A stretch of 14,661 nucleotides of DNA from Undivivens sp041652635. Its GTDB lineage: Bacteria > Omnitrophota > Gorgyraeia > Gygaellales > Profunditerraquicolaceae. Position 1 is the stretch's first letter; each line of letters opens with the position of its first letter. A program made the position numbers and the translations under genes. Location of the stretch: contig JBAZGW010000032.1 in NCBI GenBank assembly GCA_041652635.1, positions 1 to 14,661 on the forward strand, written 5' to 3'. Below the pieces are notes generated by a model. It saw nothing but the letters and a program-made list of their open reading frames with translations, made no database searches and was not told where the DNA came from. Positions 1 to 6,755 of this stretch are shown here, one piece after another.

Positions 1-1827
1 CTTTAATTCCCTGCGCATTCCGCCTTTCGCCCCGGGAGAGAACAGTATACGGATAGTCTTCGTTTTGAATCCTTTTGTTTTTATGGCGCGGACCCGGGAC
101 AATTCCTCCATAGTCAGCACCGGGTGTTTGACCAGCAATTTACGGCATTGCCCGGGGGTTTCCTCGAGCAGATTGCCGCCGGGGCCGAGATAACTCCAAA
201 GGCTCATCACCAATTCTTCACGAATGGGGTCAATTGCGGGGTTGGTGACCTGAGCGAACAACTGTTTAAAATAATTAAAAAGCGACTGCGGCCTTTCCGA
301 AAGGACGGCATGCGGAGTGTCGTTCCCCATAGATCCTATCGGTTCGGCCGCGTTTACTGCCATTGGTTCCAGGATCACTCTCAGGTCTTCCCTGGTATAG
401 CCGAAAGTTTTCAGAGCGGAGAATAATCCGCTTTCGCCGGAGCCGGCCTTAGGCTGTTTTACCGGCGAAGCGTGATCAAATTCCTGCAGATTCTCTTTAA
501 GCCAGAGGGAATACGGCTGTCCGCAGGCGAGTTTTTTCTTTATTTCCCCATCGGAGACTACACGGCCGCTTGCGGTGTCGACCAGGAATATCTTACCAGG
601 CTCGATCCTTCCGGCATGGAGTATTTCTCCAGGCGGGATATCAAGAACGCCTGTTTCCGAAGCCATCATAGCCGTGCCGTCGCGGGTGATTATATACCTG
701 GCCGGCCTCAATCCGTTCCTGTCGAGTACCGCGCCGATCGCGGAACCGTCGGTAAAAGCCACGGCCGCCGGGCCGTCCCAGGGTTCCATCAGGCAGGCGT
801 GATATTTATAGAAATCTTTTACCGCCTCTTCCATCGCGGTATCTCCTTCCCAGGCAGGCGGGATAAGCATGGTCATGGAATGCTCGAGACTACGCCCGGA
901 AAGAGTCAAAAGTTCAAAAAGGTTATCCAAAGAAGCTGAATCACTGCCTCCGGGAACGATGATCGGGAGTATTTTCTTCAGATCGGCTCCCAGCCAGCGG
1001 CTTTTCAGCAAACTCTCCCGCGCCCTCATCCAGTTTATATTGCCGCGCAGGGTATTTATTTCCCCGTTATGCGCCAGGAATCTGAACGGCTGGGCCAGAT
1101 CCCAGGAAGGGAATGTATTGGTGCTGTAACGGGAATGCACCAGGCAGAGACTTGAGGTTACGCGCTCATCGGTCAGGTCGGGAAAGAATGTTTCCACTTG
1201 TGCCGGCATTAACAGCCCTTTATAGGAAATAGTCCTGCAGGAGAAGCTGTTTATATAGAACAGTTCGCCGTCTTTGACCGGTAATACCGCGGATACGCGG
1301 TTCTCTATTTTACGGCGCAGGATATACAGCGCGCGCTCCAGAGCGAGGCCGCGTGAGGCTTTCCCTTTGCCGCCGATAAACACCTGTTCTATAAAAGGCA
1401 TCGTTTTCAATGCCGTCGTGCCTATAGAGCGGCTGTTCACCGGGACCTGCCGCCATCCAAGCAGGCGCAGACCGGAATCAGCGGACTCTTCGGTAATGAT
1501 CTTCTTACATAAATCAATAAGATTGGGGGAACGCGGCAGAAAGACCATACCGCAGCCGTAACTGCCGGGTTCCGGAAGACTGAACCCGCCGCATTCTCTG
1601 AAGAAAGCGTCCGGCAGCTGGATCAGTATGCCGGCCCCGTCTCCGGTTAGAGGATCCGCCCCTGTGGCGCCGCGGTGTGAAAGCCTGCGCAGTATCTCCA
1701 GCCCCTGGCTGATGATCTTATGGGTTTTCCCGCCCTTGATATCGCAGACAAACCCCACCCCGCAGGAATCATGTTCAAACCTGCTATCGTAAAGCCCGTA
1801 TTCCTCCGCCTTCTGACGTTTATTCAT
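1..1827 (-). CDS. gltB: Glutamate synthase (GOGAT) large subunit, N-terminal 609 codons, cut by window edge
   Basis: Catalyses glutamine + 2-oxoglutarate to two glutamates, completing the GS-GOGAT ammonia assimilation cycle in the cytoplasm. The frame is open from an ATG at 1827 to the window edge. A short propeptide precedes Cys22 in DSCGVGFV; in this family the cysteine is exposed by processing and is the class II glutamine amidotransferase nucleophile. SHRGATGADPLTGDGAG (about residues 50-66), SRYSTNTFPSW and LAHNGEINTLRGN (about residue 250) are typical of the amidotransferase domain. From roughly residue 480 the glutamate-synthase central domain begins, and the visible part ends in GGMRREL. 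Full GltB proteins are about 1500 residues, so the FMN/synthase and GXGXG domains lie outside. The ATG overlaps the stop of the upstream Fis-type gene as ATGA, implying translational coupling. I see no private promoter. Confidence 0.96.
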   Translation of the reverse strand, partial: MNKRQKAEEYGLYDSRFEHDSCGVGFVCDIKGGKTHKIISQGLEILRRLSHRGATGADPLTGDGAGILIQLPDAFFRECGGFSLPEPGSYGCGMVFLPRSPNLIDLCKKIITEESADSGLRLLGWRQVPVNSRSIGTTALKTMPFIEQVFIGGKGKASRGLALERALYILRRKIENRVSAVLPVKDGELFYINSFSCRTISYKGLLMPAQVETFFPDLTDERVTSSLCLVHSRYSTNTFPSWDLAQPFRFLAHNGEINTLRGNINWMRARESLLKSRWLGADLKKILPIIVPGGSDSASLDNLFELLTLSGRSLEHSMTMLIPPAWEGDTAMEEAVKDFYKYHACLMEPWDGPAAVAFTDGSAIGAVLDRNGLRPARYIITRDGTAMMASETGVLDIPPGEILHAGRIEPGKIFLVDTASGRVVSDGEIKKKLACGQPYSLWLKENLQEFDHASPVKQPKAGSGESGLFSALKTFGYTREDLRVILEPMAVNAAEPIGSMGNDTPHAVLSERPQSLFNYFKQLFAQVTNPAIDPIREELVMSLWSYLGPGGNLLEETPGQCRKLLVKHPVLTMEELSRVRAIKTKGFKTKTIRILFSPGAKGGMRRELK

Positions 1828-2210
1828 TGCCTGTACACTCCGGGAGTAAGACCTAATTTTTTTATTCTGGATCTCATTGTATTCCTGTTTATCCCCAGTA
1901 TTCTCGCCGCTTTCATCTGATTGCCGTCCGTGCGGCTAAGCACTTCCTCGAACAAGGGCTTTTCCACGGCATCCAAGAAAACCTTGTAGGCCATGCCCTT
2001 ATTGTCCCTGCAGACCTGCCTGGATAATTCCCGTATCTTATCTTCCAGGGAGACCAGCGTCGCCATATCGCCTTTTTGCAGGATCTTGACCATCCCCTCC
2101 TGCTTCACCACGCTGATGGCGGTATTGCCGGTCTTGCTTAAGGCTTCGGACACTGCCTCAAGAACATTCTCTTCATTACCGGAAATAAGCAATGCTATCA
2201 TTTTCACCAT
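1824..2210 (-). CDS. Small Fis-type helix-turn-helix protein, probable regulator coupled to gltB
   Basis: A 128-residue protein whose C-terminus (about 85-122) is a Fis/NtrC-type HTH: NQMKAARILGINRNTMRSRI resembles the DNA-binding tail of NtrC-family activators. The N-terminal 80 residues are not a full receiver domain and there is no AAA+ ATPase module, so this is not a sigma-54 activator. It resembles stand-alone Fis-family regulators. A second ATG three codons in (2201) has GGTGA just upstream, so the true start may be there; neither site has a strong Shine-Dalgarno. The stop overlaps the gltB ATG by 4 nt, which suggests co-translation and a role in regulating GOGAT or nitrogen genes (inference). 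The HTH call is firm; the target is unknown. Confidence 0.85.
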   Translation of the reverse strand: MVKMIALLISGNEENVLEAVSEALSKTGNTAISVVKQEGMVKILQKGDMATLVSLEDKIRELSRQVCRDNKGMAYKVFLDAVEKPLFEEVLSRTDGNQMKAARILGINRNTMRSRIKKLGLTPGVYRQ

Positions 2211-2266
2211 CGGCGTTTTAAAATGCCTAATACTTGGGCATCAATATTTAAAAAAGGGGGGAATGA

Positions 2267-2307
2267 AAGGACGCGCCCCGGGCCGGAAAGACAGGGAGCG
2301 CGTCCTT
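2267..2307 (-). terminator. Strong hairpin just after glnN, probable terminator
   Basis: The RNA arms AAGGACGCGCUCC and GGGGCGCGUCCUU form 13 pairs with one U-G, starting about 10 nt after the glnN stop codon. The run after the stem is UUUCAUU, then C6 and U6, which is poorer than a classic U-tract. It could also act as a 3' stabiliser that lets some transcription pass into the Fis-type gene and gltB. Confidence 0.6.
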
Positions 2308-2317
2308 GGATCAAACA

Positions 2318-4513
2318 TTATTTTATGAACAACATTTCACGGTATTTCGGCAGGTCCCAGGAATCGTCTGAAACCACGCACTCCAGTTCATCCGCGTGCC
2401 TGCGGATATGCTCCATCAAAGGCTTCAATTCGTTAAAATACAATGCCGAGCGCTTCTCGTCGCTGACTTTCTCCGCGCTGGAAAGCAGTTTATCCATTTC
2501 CAATGTGTTGCGCCTGACATAATATATTTTGCTGACGATCTCTGCAAGATGCTCTTTTTTGGCTTTGAGCGCGGCTGTGTCGAGCTTAAGAGCGGCGGAC
2601 TTGGTAAGACTCACCAGCTCATGCAATGTGCGCGCGAGAAGTTTCTCGTATTTGTAACCGGCCGGGACCACCGAGGCATTAACCATCTCTTTCAGGGTGT
2701 TCGCTTCTATCTCGATAGTCAGGTTATACATATGGATCCAGATATGGTAACGCGCGATAAGTTCTTCCCTGGAAAGAACCTTATATTTCTCGAACAGCTG
2801 AATATTCTTTTCTTTGGTAAGGGCCTCAAGCGCTTCACAGGTGCTTGCCACGTTCGGAAGGCCGCGTTTCTTAGCTTCTTTAACCCATTCAGCGGCATAA
2901 TTATTGCCTTCAAAACGTATATTCTTGGTCTCCTTGACGACTTCGGAAATGACCTGCAGGACCGCGGTATTGAAGTCTTTTCCGCCGTTTGACGCCTTTC
3001 TGATCTTCTCGGCGACATAATCAAGGCTCTCGGCGATAATGGTATTTATTATCGCGATCGGAGTGGAGATATTCTGCGAGGATCCCACGGCGCGGAATTC
3101 GAACTTGGCTCCGGTGAAAGCGAAAGGAGAAGTGCGGTTCCTGTCGGTCGTGTCTTTGTTGAATTTCGGCAGGCGCCCGATACCGAGATCGATAATATCG
3201 CTCTTGGAAACCTTGGATTTCACGCCCTTCTCTATCATATCCAGGATCCCGGTAAGCTGCTCCCCAAGGAAGACGCTGATGATCGCCGGAGGGGCTTCAT
3301 TCGCGCCCAGGCGGTGTTCGTTACCGGCCATTGCCACCGAAGCGCGCAATAGGTCAGAATGAATGTATACCGCTCTTAAGACCGCTGCCAGCACGGCCAG
3401 GAATTGCAGATTATCTTCCGGGGTCTGTCCGGGATTAAGCAGGTTATTGCCTTTGTCGTCCGCCAGCGACCAATTGAGATGCTTGCCGCTTCCGTTGATG
3501 CCGGCAAAAGGCTTTTCGTGCAAAAGACAGACCATCCCGTGTCTCAAGGCCACCTTTTTCATGGTTTCCATCAATAACTGATTATGGTCGGCGGCAAGAT
3601 TGGATTCCTCAAAGATCGGGGCGAATTCATACTGATGCGGGGCAACCTCATTATGACGGGTAACCACGGGTATGCCTAATTTGTAAGCCTCCTCGGCCAC
3701 CTCGAACATAAAATTGACCACGCGTTCTTTGATCGTCCCGAAATACTGATCTTCAAGCTGCTGGCCTTTCGGCGAGGGCGCGCCGATCAGCGTTCTGCCG
3801 GTCATGATCAGGTCCTGGCGCAGATTGTAATAATTCTTGTCTATCAGGAAGTACTCCTGTTCCGGGCCGCAGGTGGAGAATACTTTCTTGACGTCTTTAT
3901 GGCCGAAAAATTTCAGCAAGCCCAGGGCCGATTTGTTCAAAGCCTCGTCGGAACGCAGCAAAGGCAGCTTTTTGTCCAGGGCCTCTCCGTGATAAGAAAT
4001 AAATATCGTCGGTATACAGAGTGTCTTGCCCAGCGTGCTCTCGATGATGAATGCGGGGCTGGAAGGGTCCCAGGCGGTGTAACCGCGCGCTTCAAAAGTG
4101 GCTCGTATGCCTCCTGAAGGAAAACTTGAGGCATCCGGCTCCCCTTGGATCAACTTATTCCCGGAAAACTTCTCAAGAACCTTCCCGGGGCCGGTAAAAG
4201 AGATGAAACTATCGTGCTTCTCGGCGGTAAGCCCGGTCATCGGCTGGAACCAGTGCGTATAATAGCTGGCGCCTTTAGAGATCGCCCAATCCTTCATAGC
4301 GTTGGCGATCTCATCAGCCTGTTCCTTGGTGATGGTCTTGCCTTCGTTCATCCAAGTCTTGAACGCTTCAAAGGTTCCCCCGGAGATGTGCTTCTTCATC
4401 GCCTCCAGGCTGAAAGTATTCTCGCCGAAGTAAGAAGACGCGTTCTTCGGAGAGCCGACTTTATCCAATTCCACGTTTTTGATCTTAAGTAAGACTTCCT
4501 GTCTTATGCTCAT
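2318..4513 (-). CDS. glnN: Glutamine synthetase type III
   Basis: ATP-dependent ligation of ammonia to glutamate, cytoplasmic. The 731-residue length fits GSIII (roughly 700-730) rather than GSI (about 445) or GSII. Landmarks are the N-terminal YFGENTFSLEAMKKHI segment (28-43), SGGIRATFEARGYTAWDPSSPAF (about 133-154), GPEQEYFLID (216-225) with metal-binding glutamates, NEVAPHQYEFAPIFEE (288-303), KPFAGINGSGKHLNWSL (334-350) with the glutamate/ammonia-binding GSG-H motif, GNEHRLGANEAPPAI (397-411) and NRTSPFAFTGAKFEFRAVGSSQN (459-481). A long helical C-terminal extension follows, as usual in GSIII. The ATG at 4513 has AAGGAGG 5 nt upstream. It lies alone behind a leader of about 450 nt containing an ANTAR-type attenuator and a second structured element. 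No truncation or missing motif was noticed. GSIII is typical of Bacteroidetes, cyanobacteria and scattered other phyla. Confidence 0.97.
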   Translation of the reverse strand: MSIRQEVLLKIKNVELDKVGSPKNASSYFGENTFSLEAMKKHISGGTFEAFKTWMNEGKTITKEQADEIANAMKDWAISKGASYYTHWFQPMTGLTAEKHDSFISFTGPGKVLEKFSGNKLIQGEPDASSFPSGGIRATFEARGYTAWDPSSPAFIIESTLGKTLCIPTIFISYHGEALDKKLPLLRSDEALNKSALGLLKFFGHKDVKKVFSTCGPEQEYFLIDKNYYNLRQDLIMTGRTLIGAPSPKGQQLEDQYFGTIKERVVNFMFEVAEEAYKLGIPVVTRHNEVAPHQYEFAPIFEESNLAADHNQLLMETMKKVALRHGMVCLLHEKPFAGINGSGKHLNWSLADDKGNNLLNPGQTPEDNLQFLAVLAAVLRAVYIHSDLLRASVAMAGNEHRLGANEAPPAIISVFLGEQLTGILDMIEKGVKSKVSKSDIIDLGIGRLPKFNKDTTDRNRTSPFAFTGAKFEFRAVGSSQNISTPIAIINTIIAESLDYVAEKIRKASNGGKDFNTAVLQVISEVVKETKNIRFEGNNYAAEWVKEAKKRGLPNVASTCEALEALTKEKNIQLFEKYKVLSREELIARYHIWIHMYNLTIEIEANTLKEMVNASVVPAGYKYEKLLARTLHELVSLTKSAALKLDTAALKAKKEHLAEIVSKIYYVRRNTLEMDKLLSSAEKVSDEKRSALYFNELKPLMEHIRRHADELECVVSDDSWDLPKYREMLFIK

Positions 4514-4538
4514 TGCTTCCTCCTTGCGTTACTGATTC

Positions 4539-4684
4539 AATGAAGCTCCTCGGGCTGAAGCCTGTGGTTTCTCTGCTGCTTGAGCGGAATTCCTCCGAAG
4601 CAGTCCTCCTCTTTATATCTCTCCGTTAACCCCGCGCATTCAACCCCAGGCTTAAGCTTGAGGTTTTCTGCGTAGAAGAATAAA
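4539..4684 (-). ncRNA. Conserved structured leader element, copy A (glnN), unknown class
   Basis: RNA between the attenuator and the glnN ribosome site. It is closed by CUUCU (4674-4678) with AGGAG (4546-4550). Inside are CGCA (4669-4672) with UGCG (4635-4638) enclosing a hairpin, possible CGGG (4631-4634) with CCCG (4551-4554), and an apical hairpin (4576-4603) with arms CUGCUU/AAGCAG plus CGGA/UCCG and a CUC bulge. The same blocks recur in the same order in copy B before glnK, with pair-preserving changes. I do not recognise it as a known riboswitch family. Confidence 0.7.
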
Positions 4685-4706
4685 GGTCTTAAATGTGCTT
4701 GAACGT

Positions 4707-4757
4707 AAAAAGAGGCGTCCATTTAAATCGCCTGCGGCGATTATCCTGAACGCCTCT
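4707..4757 (-). terminator. Intrinsic terminator (attenuator) in the glnN leader
   Basis: AGAGGCGUUC pairs with GGACGCCUCU over 10 bp (one U-G), with an inner 7-bp hairpin AAUCGCC/GGCGAUU, followed by U5 (4711-4707). It lies about 195 nt before the glnN ATG and after the leader promoter, so it must be bypassed for glnN expression. Its 5' arm overlaps the second ANTAR-type hairpin, making the two mutually exclusive. Confidence 0.82.
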
Positions 4758-4796
4758 GTTCATATTTCGCTTAATTTTACGGCACCACGATGTGCC
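4747..4796 (-). promoter_or_regulatory. Two-hairpin ANTAR-type RNA target, glnN leader
   Basis: Hairpin 1 (4781-4796) is GGCAC-AUCGUG-GUGCC; hairpin 2 (4747-4762) is UGAAC-AGAGGC-GUUCA. Both have 5-bp stems and six-base loops with A at position 1 and G at position 4, the hallmark of RNAs bound by ANTAR antiterminators. The loop and 3' arm of hairpin 2 form the 5' arm of the terminator, as expected for antitermination. Binding by the local GAF-ANTAR protein is inferred. Confidence 0.78.
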
Positions 4797-4834
4797 TTAT
4801 TTATACAAGTAAAAATCAGCAGGGTTTGGTAACA
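4790..4834 (-). promoter_or_regulatory. 45-nt conserved block upstream of glnN ANTAR site
   Basis: Reads TGTTACCAAA-N12-TTACTTG-TATAAATAAGG-CACAT and aligns without gaps to the block at 7467-7511 before glnK. It could be an activator-dependent promoter (A/T-rich -10-like element, poor -35), a protein operator (TTACTTGTAA is palindromic in the other copy) or part of the leader RNA, since its end forms the 5' arm of hairpin 1. No good sigma-70 spacing is present. Confidence 0.5.
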
Positions 4835-4863
4835 GTTATTTGATTATTTCTTACTGCTGCATT

Positions 4864-4884
4864 TTATCTATTTTCAATTCTCGA
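4864..4884 (-). repeat. Solo arm of a dispersed repeat also found in the eno leader
   Basis: The minus-strand 21-mer starting TCGAGAATTGAAAATAGAT matches 18 of 21 positions of the inverted-repeat arm at 11987-12007 (TCGAGAATCGAAAGTAGAA...). Only one arm is present here. Confidence 0.5.
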
Positions 4885-4966
4885 TCGTTCCGCGCGCTGT
4901 GAGTATAAAGAATTACTGTGTCAGCGCACCACCCGCCGGCTCGAATATTACGGGTGAACGGATATT

Positions 4967-4995
4967 ATTATATACACCGGTTCCTCACATGTCAA
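4967..4995 (-). promoter_or_regulatory. Consensus sigma-70 promoter for glnN
   Basis: TTGACA (4990-4995), a 17-nt spacer and TATAAT (4967-4972). The predicted start is near 4960, giving a leader of about 450 nt that includes the 45-nt block, ANTAR hairpins, terminator and structured element. Confidence 0.85.
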
Positions 4996-5087
4996 GCCCA
5001 TAATCTTGCGAATGGGAATGGGGATCTCTTGCAATCTGAGGGAGACTGGAAGAATAACAGAACAACGCTATGCCTTGTAAAATGTTA

Positions 5088-5122
5088 CGTCTTTCGTTCG
5101 TCCCTCATGCCTCGTGCTTCAT
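5088..5122 (-). repeat. Five contiguous degenerate 7-mers after glnB
   Basis: Read on the minus strand: ATGAAGC, ACGAGGC, ATGAGGG, ACGAACG, AAAGACG, in direct succession 14 nt after the glnB stop. They fit a loose RYGARGS pattern. The rest of 4996-5136 shows only a weak hairpin (ACAAGGC-AUA-GCGUUGU) and no clear terminator for the glnK operon. Confidence 0.45.
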
Positions 5123-5136
5123 GTTTCTTTGTTGTC

Positions 5137-5478
5137 TTACCCTATCGCCGCAGAACCGCGCTCTTCCGTGCGTATACGCACGCACTCCTTCATATCCATA
5201 ACGAATATCTTCCCGTCACCGGTCTCACCGGTCTTGGCGCCGGTCACGATCGCCTTTATAGCCGGCTCGAGAAAACTGTCGTTCACGGCGATCTCAAGAC
5301 GGATCTTCCTCAACAAATTACCGGTTTCCTTGGCCCCGCGGTAAAACTCGGTAACTCCTTTCTGGCGTCCATGCCCGAGCACCTCGCTGACCGTGATCAA
5401 GTTGATCTCCGATCTATAGAGTTCTTCCTTCACTTCCTCCAGTTTGTCCGGCTGGATTATAGCTATAACAAGCTTCAT
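5137..5478 (-). CDS. glnB: P-II nitrogen regulatory protein lacking the uridylylation tyrosine
   Basis: A 113-residue cytoplasmic trimeric signal protein that senses ATP/ADP and 2-oxoglutarate. Visible signatures are MKLVIAIIQP at the N-terminus, the T-loop GHGRQKGVTEFYRG (35-48), TGETGDGKIFV (B-loop, ATP binding) and a C-terminal RIRTEERG. Tyr46 and Arg47 are present, but the position equivalent to Tyr51, the uridylylation site in enteric P-II, is Glu, and residue 49 (serine phosphorylated in cyanobacteria) is Ala. Covalent modification at either site is therefore unlikely. The ATG has AAGGAGG 4-5 nt upstream and lies 19 nt after amt, so it is the last gene of glnK-amt-glnB. The symbol distinguishes it from the paralogue upstream of amt; the paralogues' division of labour is inferred. 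Confidence 0.93.
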   Translation of the reverse strand: MKLVIAIIQPDKLEEVKEELYRSEINLITVSEVLGHGRQKGVTEFYRGAKETGNLLRKIRLEIAVNDSFLEPAIKAIVTGAKTGETGDGKIFVMDMKECVRIRTEERGSAAIG

Positions 5479-5497
5479 CTATCCTCCTTATACAGAA

Positions 5498-6724
5498 TTA
5501 CTCCAGGATTGTATACGCTCTTTCGTGATGCTGCGTGAGGTCAAGGCCGATCGCCTCTTCTTTCTCGCTGACGCGCACGCCCATTACAAAATCAACTATC
5601 TTGTAGATGATCATGCTGACCACGAAAGAATAAACGAGTGTGACCGCGACCGCCGCGGCCTGGATCAGGAACTGCTTCGGGTTGCCGAAGAACAGGCCGT
5701 CCGCTCCGGCCGGGTTTACCAGCTTGGAGGCGAATAAACCGGTTGCCAGCGCACCCCAGATGCCGCCCACGCAATGCACGCCGAAAGCGTCCAGTGAATC
5801 GTCATAACCGAATCTCGGCTTAAGCACACTCACGGCTATGAAACAGAAAACGCTCACCAGCACGCCGATAATGATGGCCGGGATAACACTCACGAACCCC
5901 GCCGCTGGAGTAATTGCTACCAGGCCTGCCACCGCGCCGCTGGCCGCTCCGAAAATAGTCGGTTTACCGTTCTTCATCCATTCTATAAACGCCCAACTCA
6001 ACCCGGCGGCTGCCGCCGCTGTATTGGTAACGACAAAGGCGTTGACTGCCAGGCCGTTGGCCGCCAGCGCGCTGCCTGCGTTGAAACCGAACCAGCCGAA
6101 CCATAACAAAGCTGTCCCCAAGATCACGAACGGCATATTATGCGGAGCGGGAACATTCTTATCGAGGTTTTTACGCCGCCCGATAGCTATCGCGGTAGCT
6201 AAAGCCGCTATCCCAGCGTTGATATGCACGACCGTTCCTCCGGCGAAATCCAGGGCGCCGAGTTTCCTCAGCCATCCGCCCATTCCCCAGACCCAGTGGC
6301 AGACCGGGCCATACACGAAAGTCACCCAAAGTAGGATAAAAACCAAAAAAGCCGAGAACTTCATTCTTTCGGCAAAAGCCCCCAGTATCAATGCCGGGGT
6401 TATTATGGCGAACATTGCCTGGAATATCATAAACGCCTGATGCGGAATAGTGGCCGCGTAGTCCGAATAAGGTTCCAGCCCCACCCCGGCAAGCCCCGCC
6501 CATTTGAATCCTCCCCAGAAGCCGTCCCCGGGAGCGAAAGAAATGCTGTATCCATAAAGCACCCACTGCACGCTTAACAGGCAGAGGACTATAAAACACT
6601 GCATCAATACGCTAAGCACATTCTTCTTGCGCACCATCCCCCCGTAGAAAAAAGCCAAACCGGGAGTCATTAACATTACCAGCGCCGAAGAAATTAAAAC
6701 CCATGCTGTATCACCGGAATTCAT
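5498..6724 (-). CDS. amt: Ammonium transporter of the Amt family
   Basis: An inner-membrane ammonium channel, 408 residues with about 11 hydrophobic segments. Family signatures include the phenylalanine gate in FQAMFAIITPALILGAFAER (F101, F105) and F214 in WFGFNAG. The twin pore histidines are H167 (DFAGGTVVHINAG) and H317 (DAFGVHCVGG). The cytoplasmic tail SEKEEAIGLDLTQHHERAY (386-404) is the conserved region that contacts P-II. There is no obvious cleavable signal peptide; residues 8-28 are the first membrane helix. The ATG at 6724 has AAGGAGG about 5 nt upstream. It is 31 nt downstream of glnK and 19 nt upstream of glnB, a P-II/Amt/P-II arrangement that supports P-II gating of ammonium uptake. 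Regulation is via the leader at 7175-7511. Confidence 0.97.
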   Translation of the reverse strand: MNSGDTAWVLISSALVMLMTPGLAFFYGGMVRKKNVLSVLMQCFIVLCLLSVQWVLYGYSISFAPGDGFWGGFKWAGLAGVGLEPYSDYAATIPHQAFMIFQAMFAIITPALILGAFAERMKFSAFLVFILLWVTFVYGPVCHWVWGMGGWLRKLGALDFAGGTVVHINAGIAALATAIAIGRRKNLDKNVPAPHNMPFVILGTALLWFGWFGFNAGSALAANGLAVNAFVVTNTAAAAAGLSWAFIEWMKNGKPTIFGAASGAVAGLVAITPAAGFVSVIPAIIIGVLVSVFCFIAVSVLKPRFGYDDSLDAFGVHCVGGIWGALATGLFASKLVNPAGADGLFFGNPKQFLIQAAAVAVTLVYSFVVSMIIYKIVDFVMGVRVSEKEEAIGLDLTQHHERAYTILE

Positions 6725-6755
6725 TTGCCCTCCTTTTCAAGAATTGTCGGTCAAG

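Noticed and set aside
2211..2266. Promoter for the Fis-gltB pair (TTGATG, 18 nt, TAAAAC) and an AUGCC/GGCAU hairpin
   Set aside because: The -10 is poor and would place the start almost at the ATG. The hairpin is short, with no convincing U-run.
4537..4722. Open frame of 61 codons between glnN and its attenuator
   Set aside because: It lies within the conserved structured leader. Similarity to the copy before glnK is in base-paired RNA blocks, and the reading frame is not kept in that copy.
4781..4796. Possible NtrC operator or sigma-54 promoter (GGCAC...GTGCC)
   Set aside because: The spacing is wrong for NtrC half-sites, and GG-to-GC spacing is one base off for sigma-54. The copy before glnK lacks the second half. 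A hairpin with an A1/G4 loop explains it better.
4886..4960. glnA-type glutamine riboswitch at the start of the glnN leader
   Set aside because: The CGUUCACCC start and closing helix are suggestive, but the conserved downstream GUAGG-type segment is absent. It is kept only as a low-interest observation.
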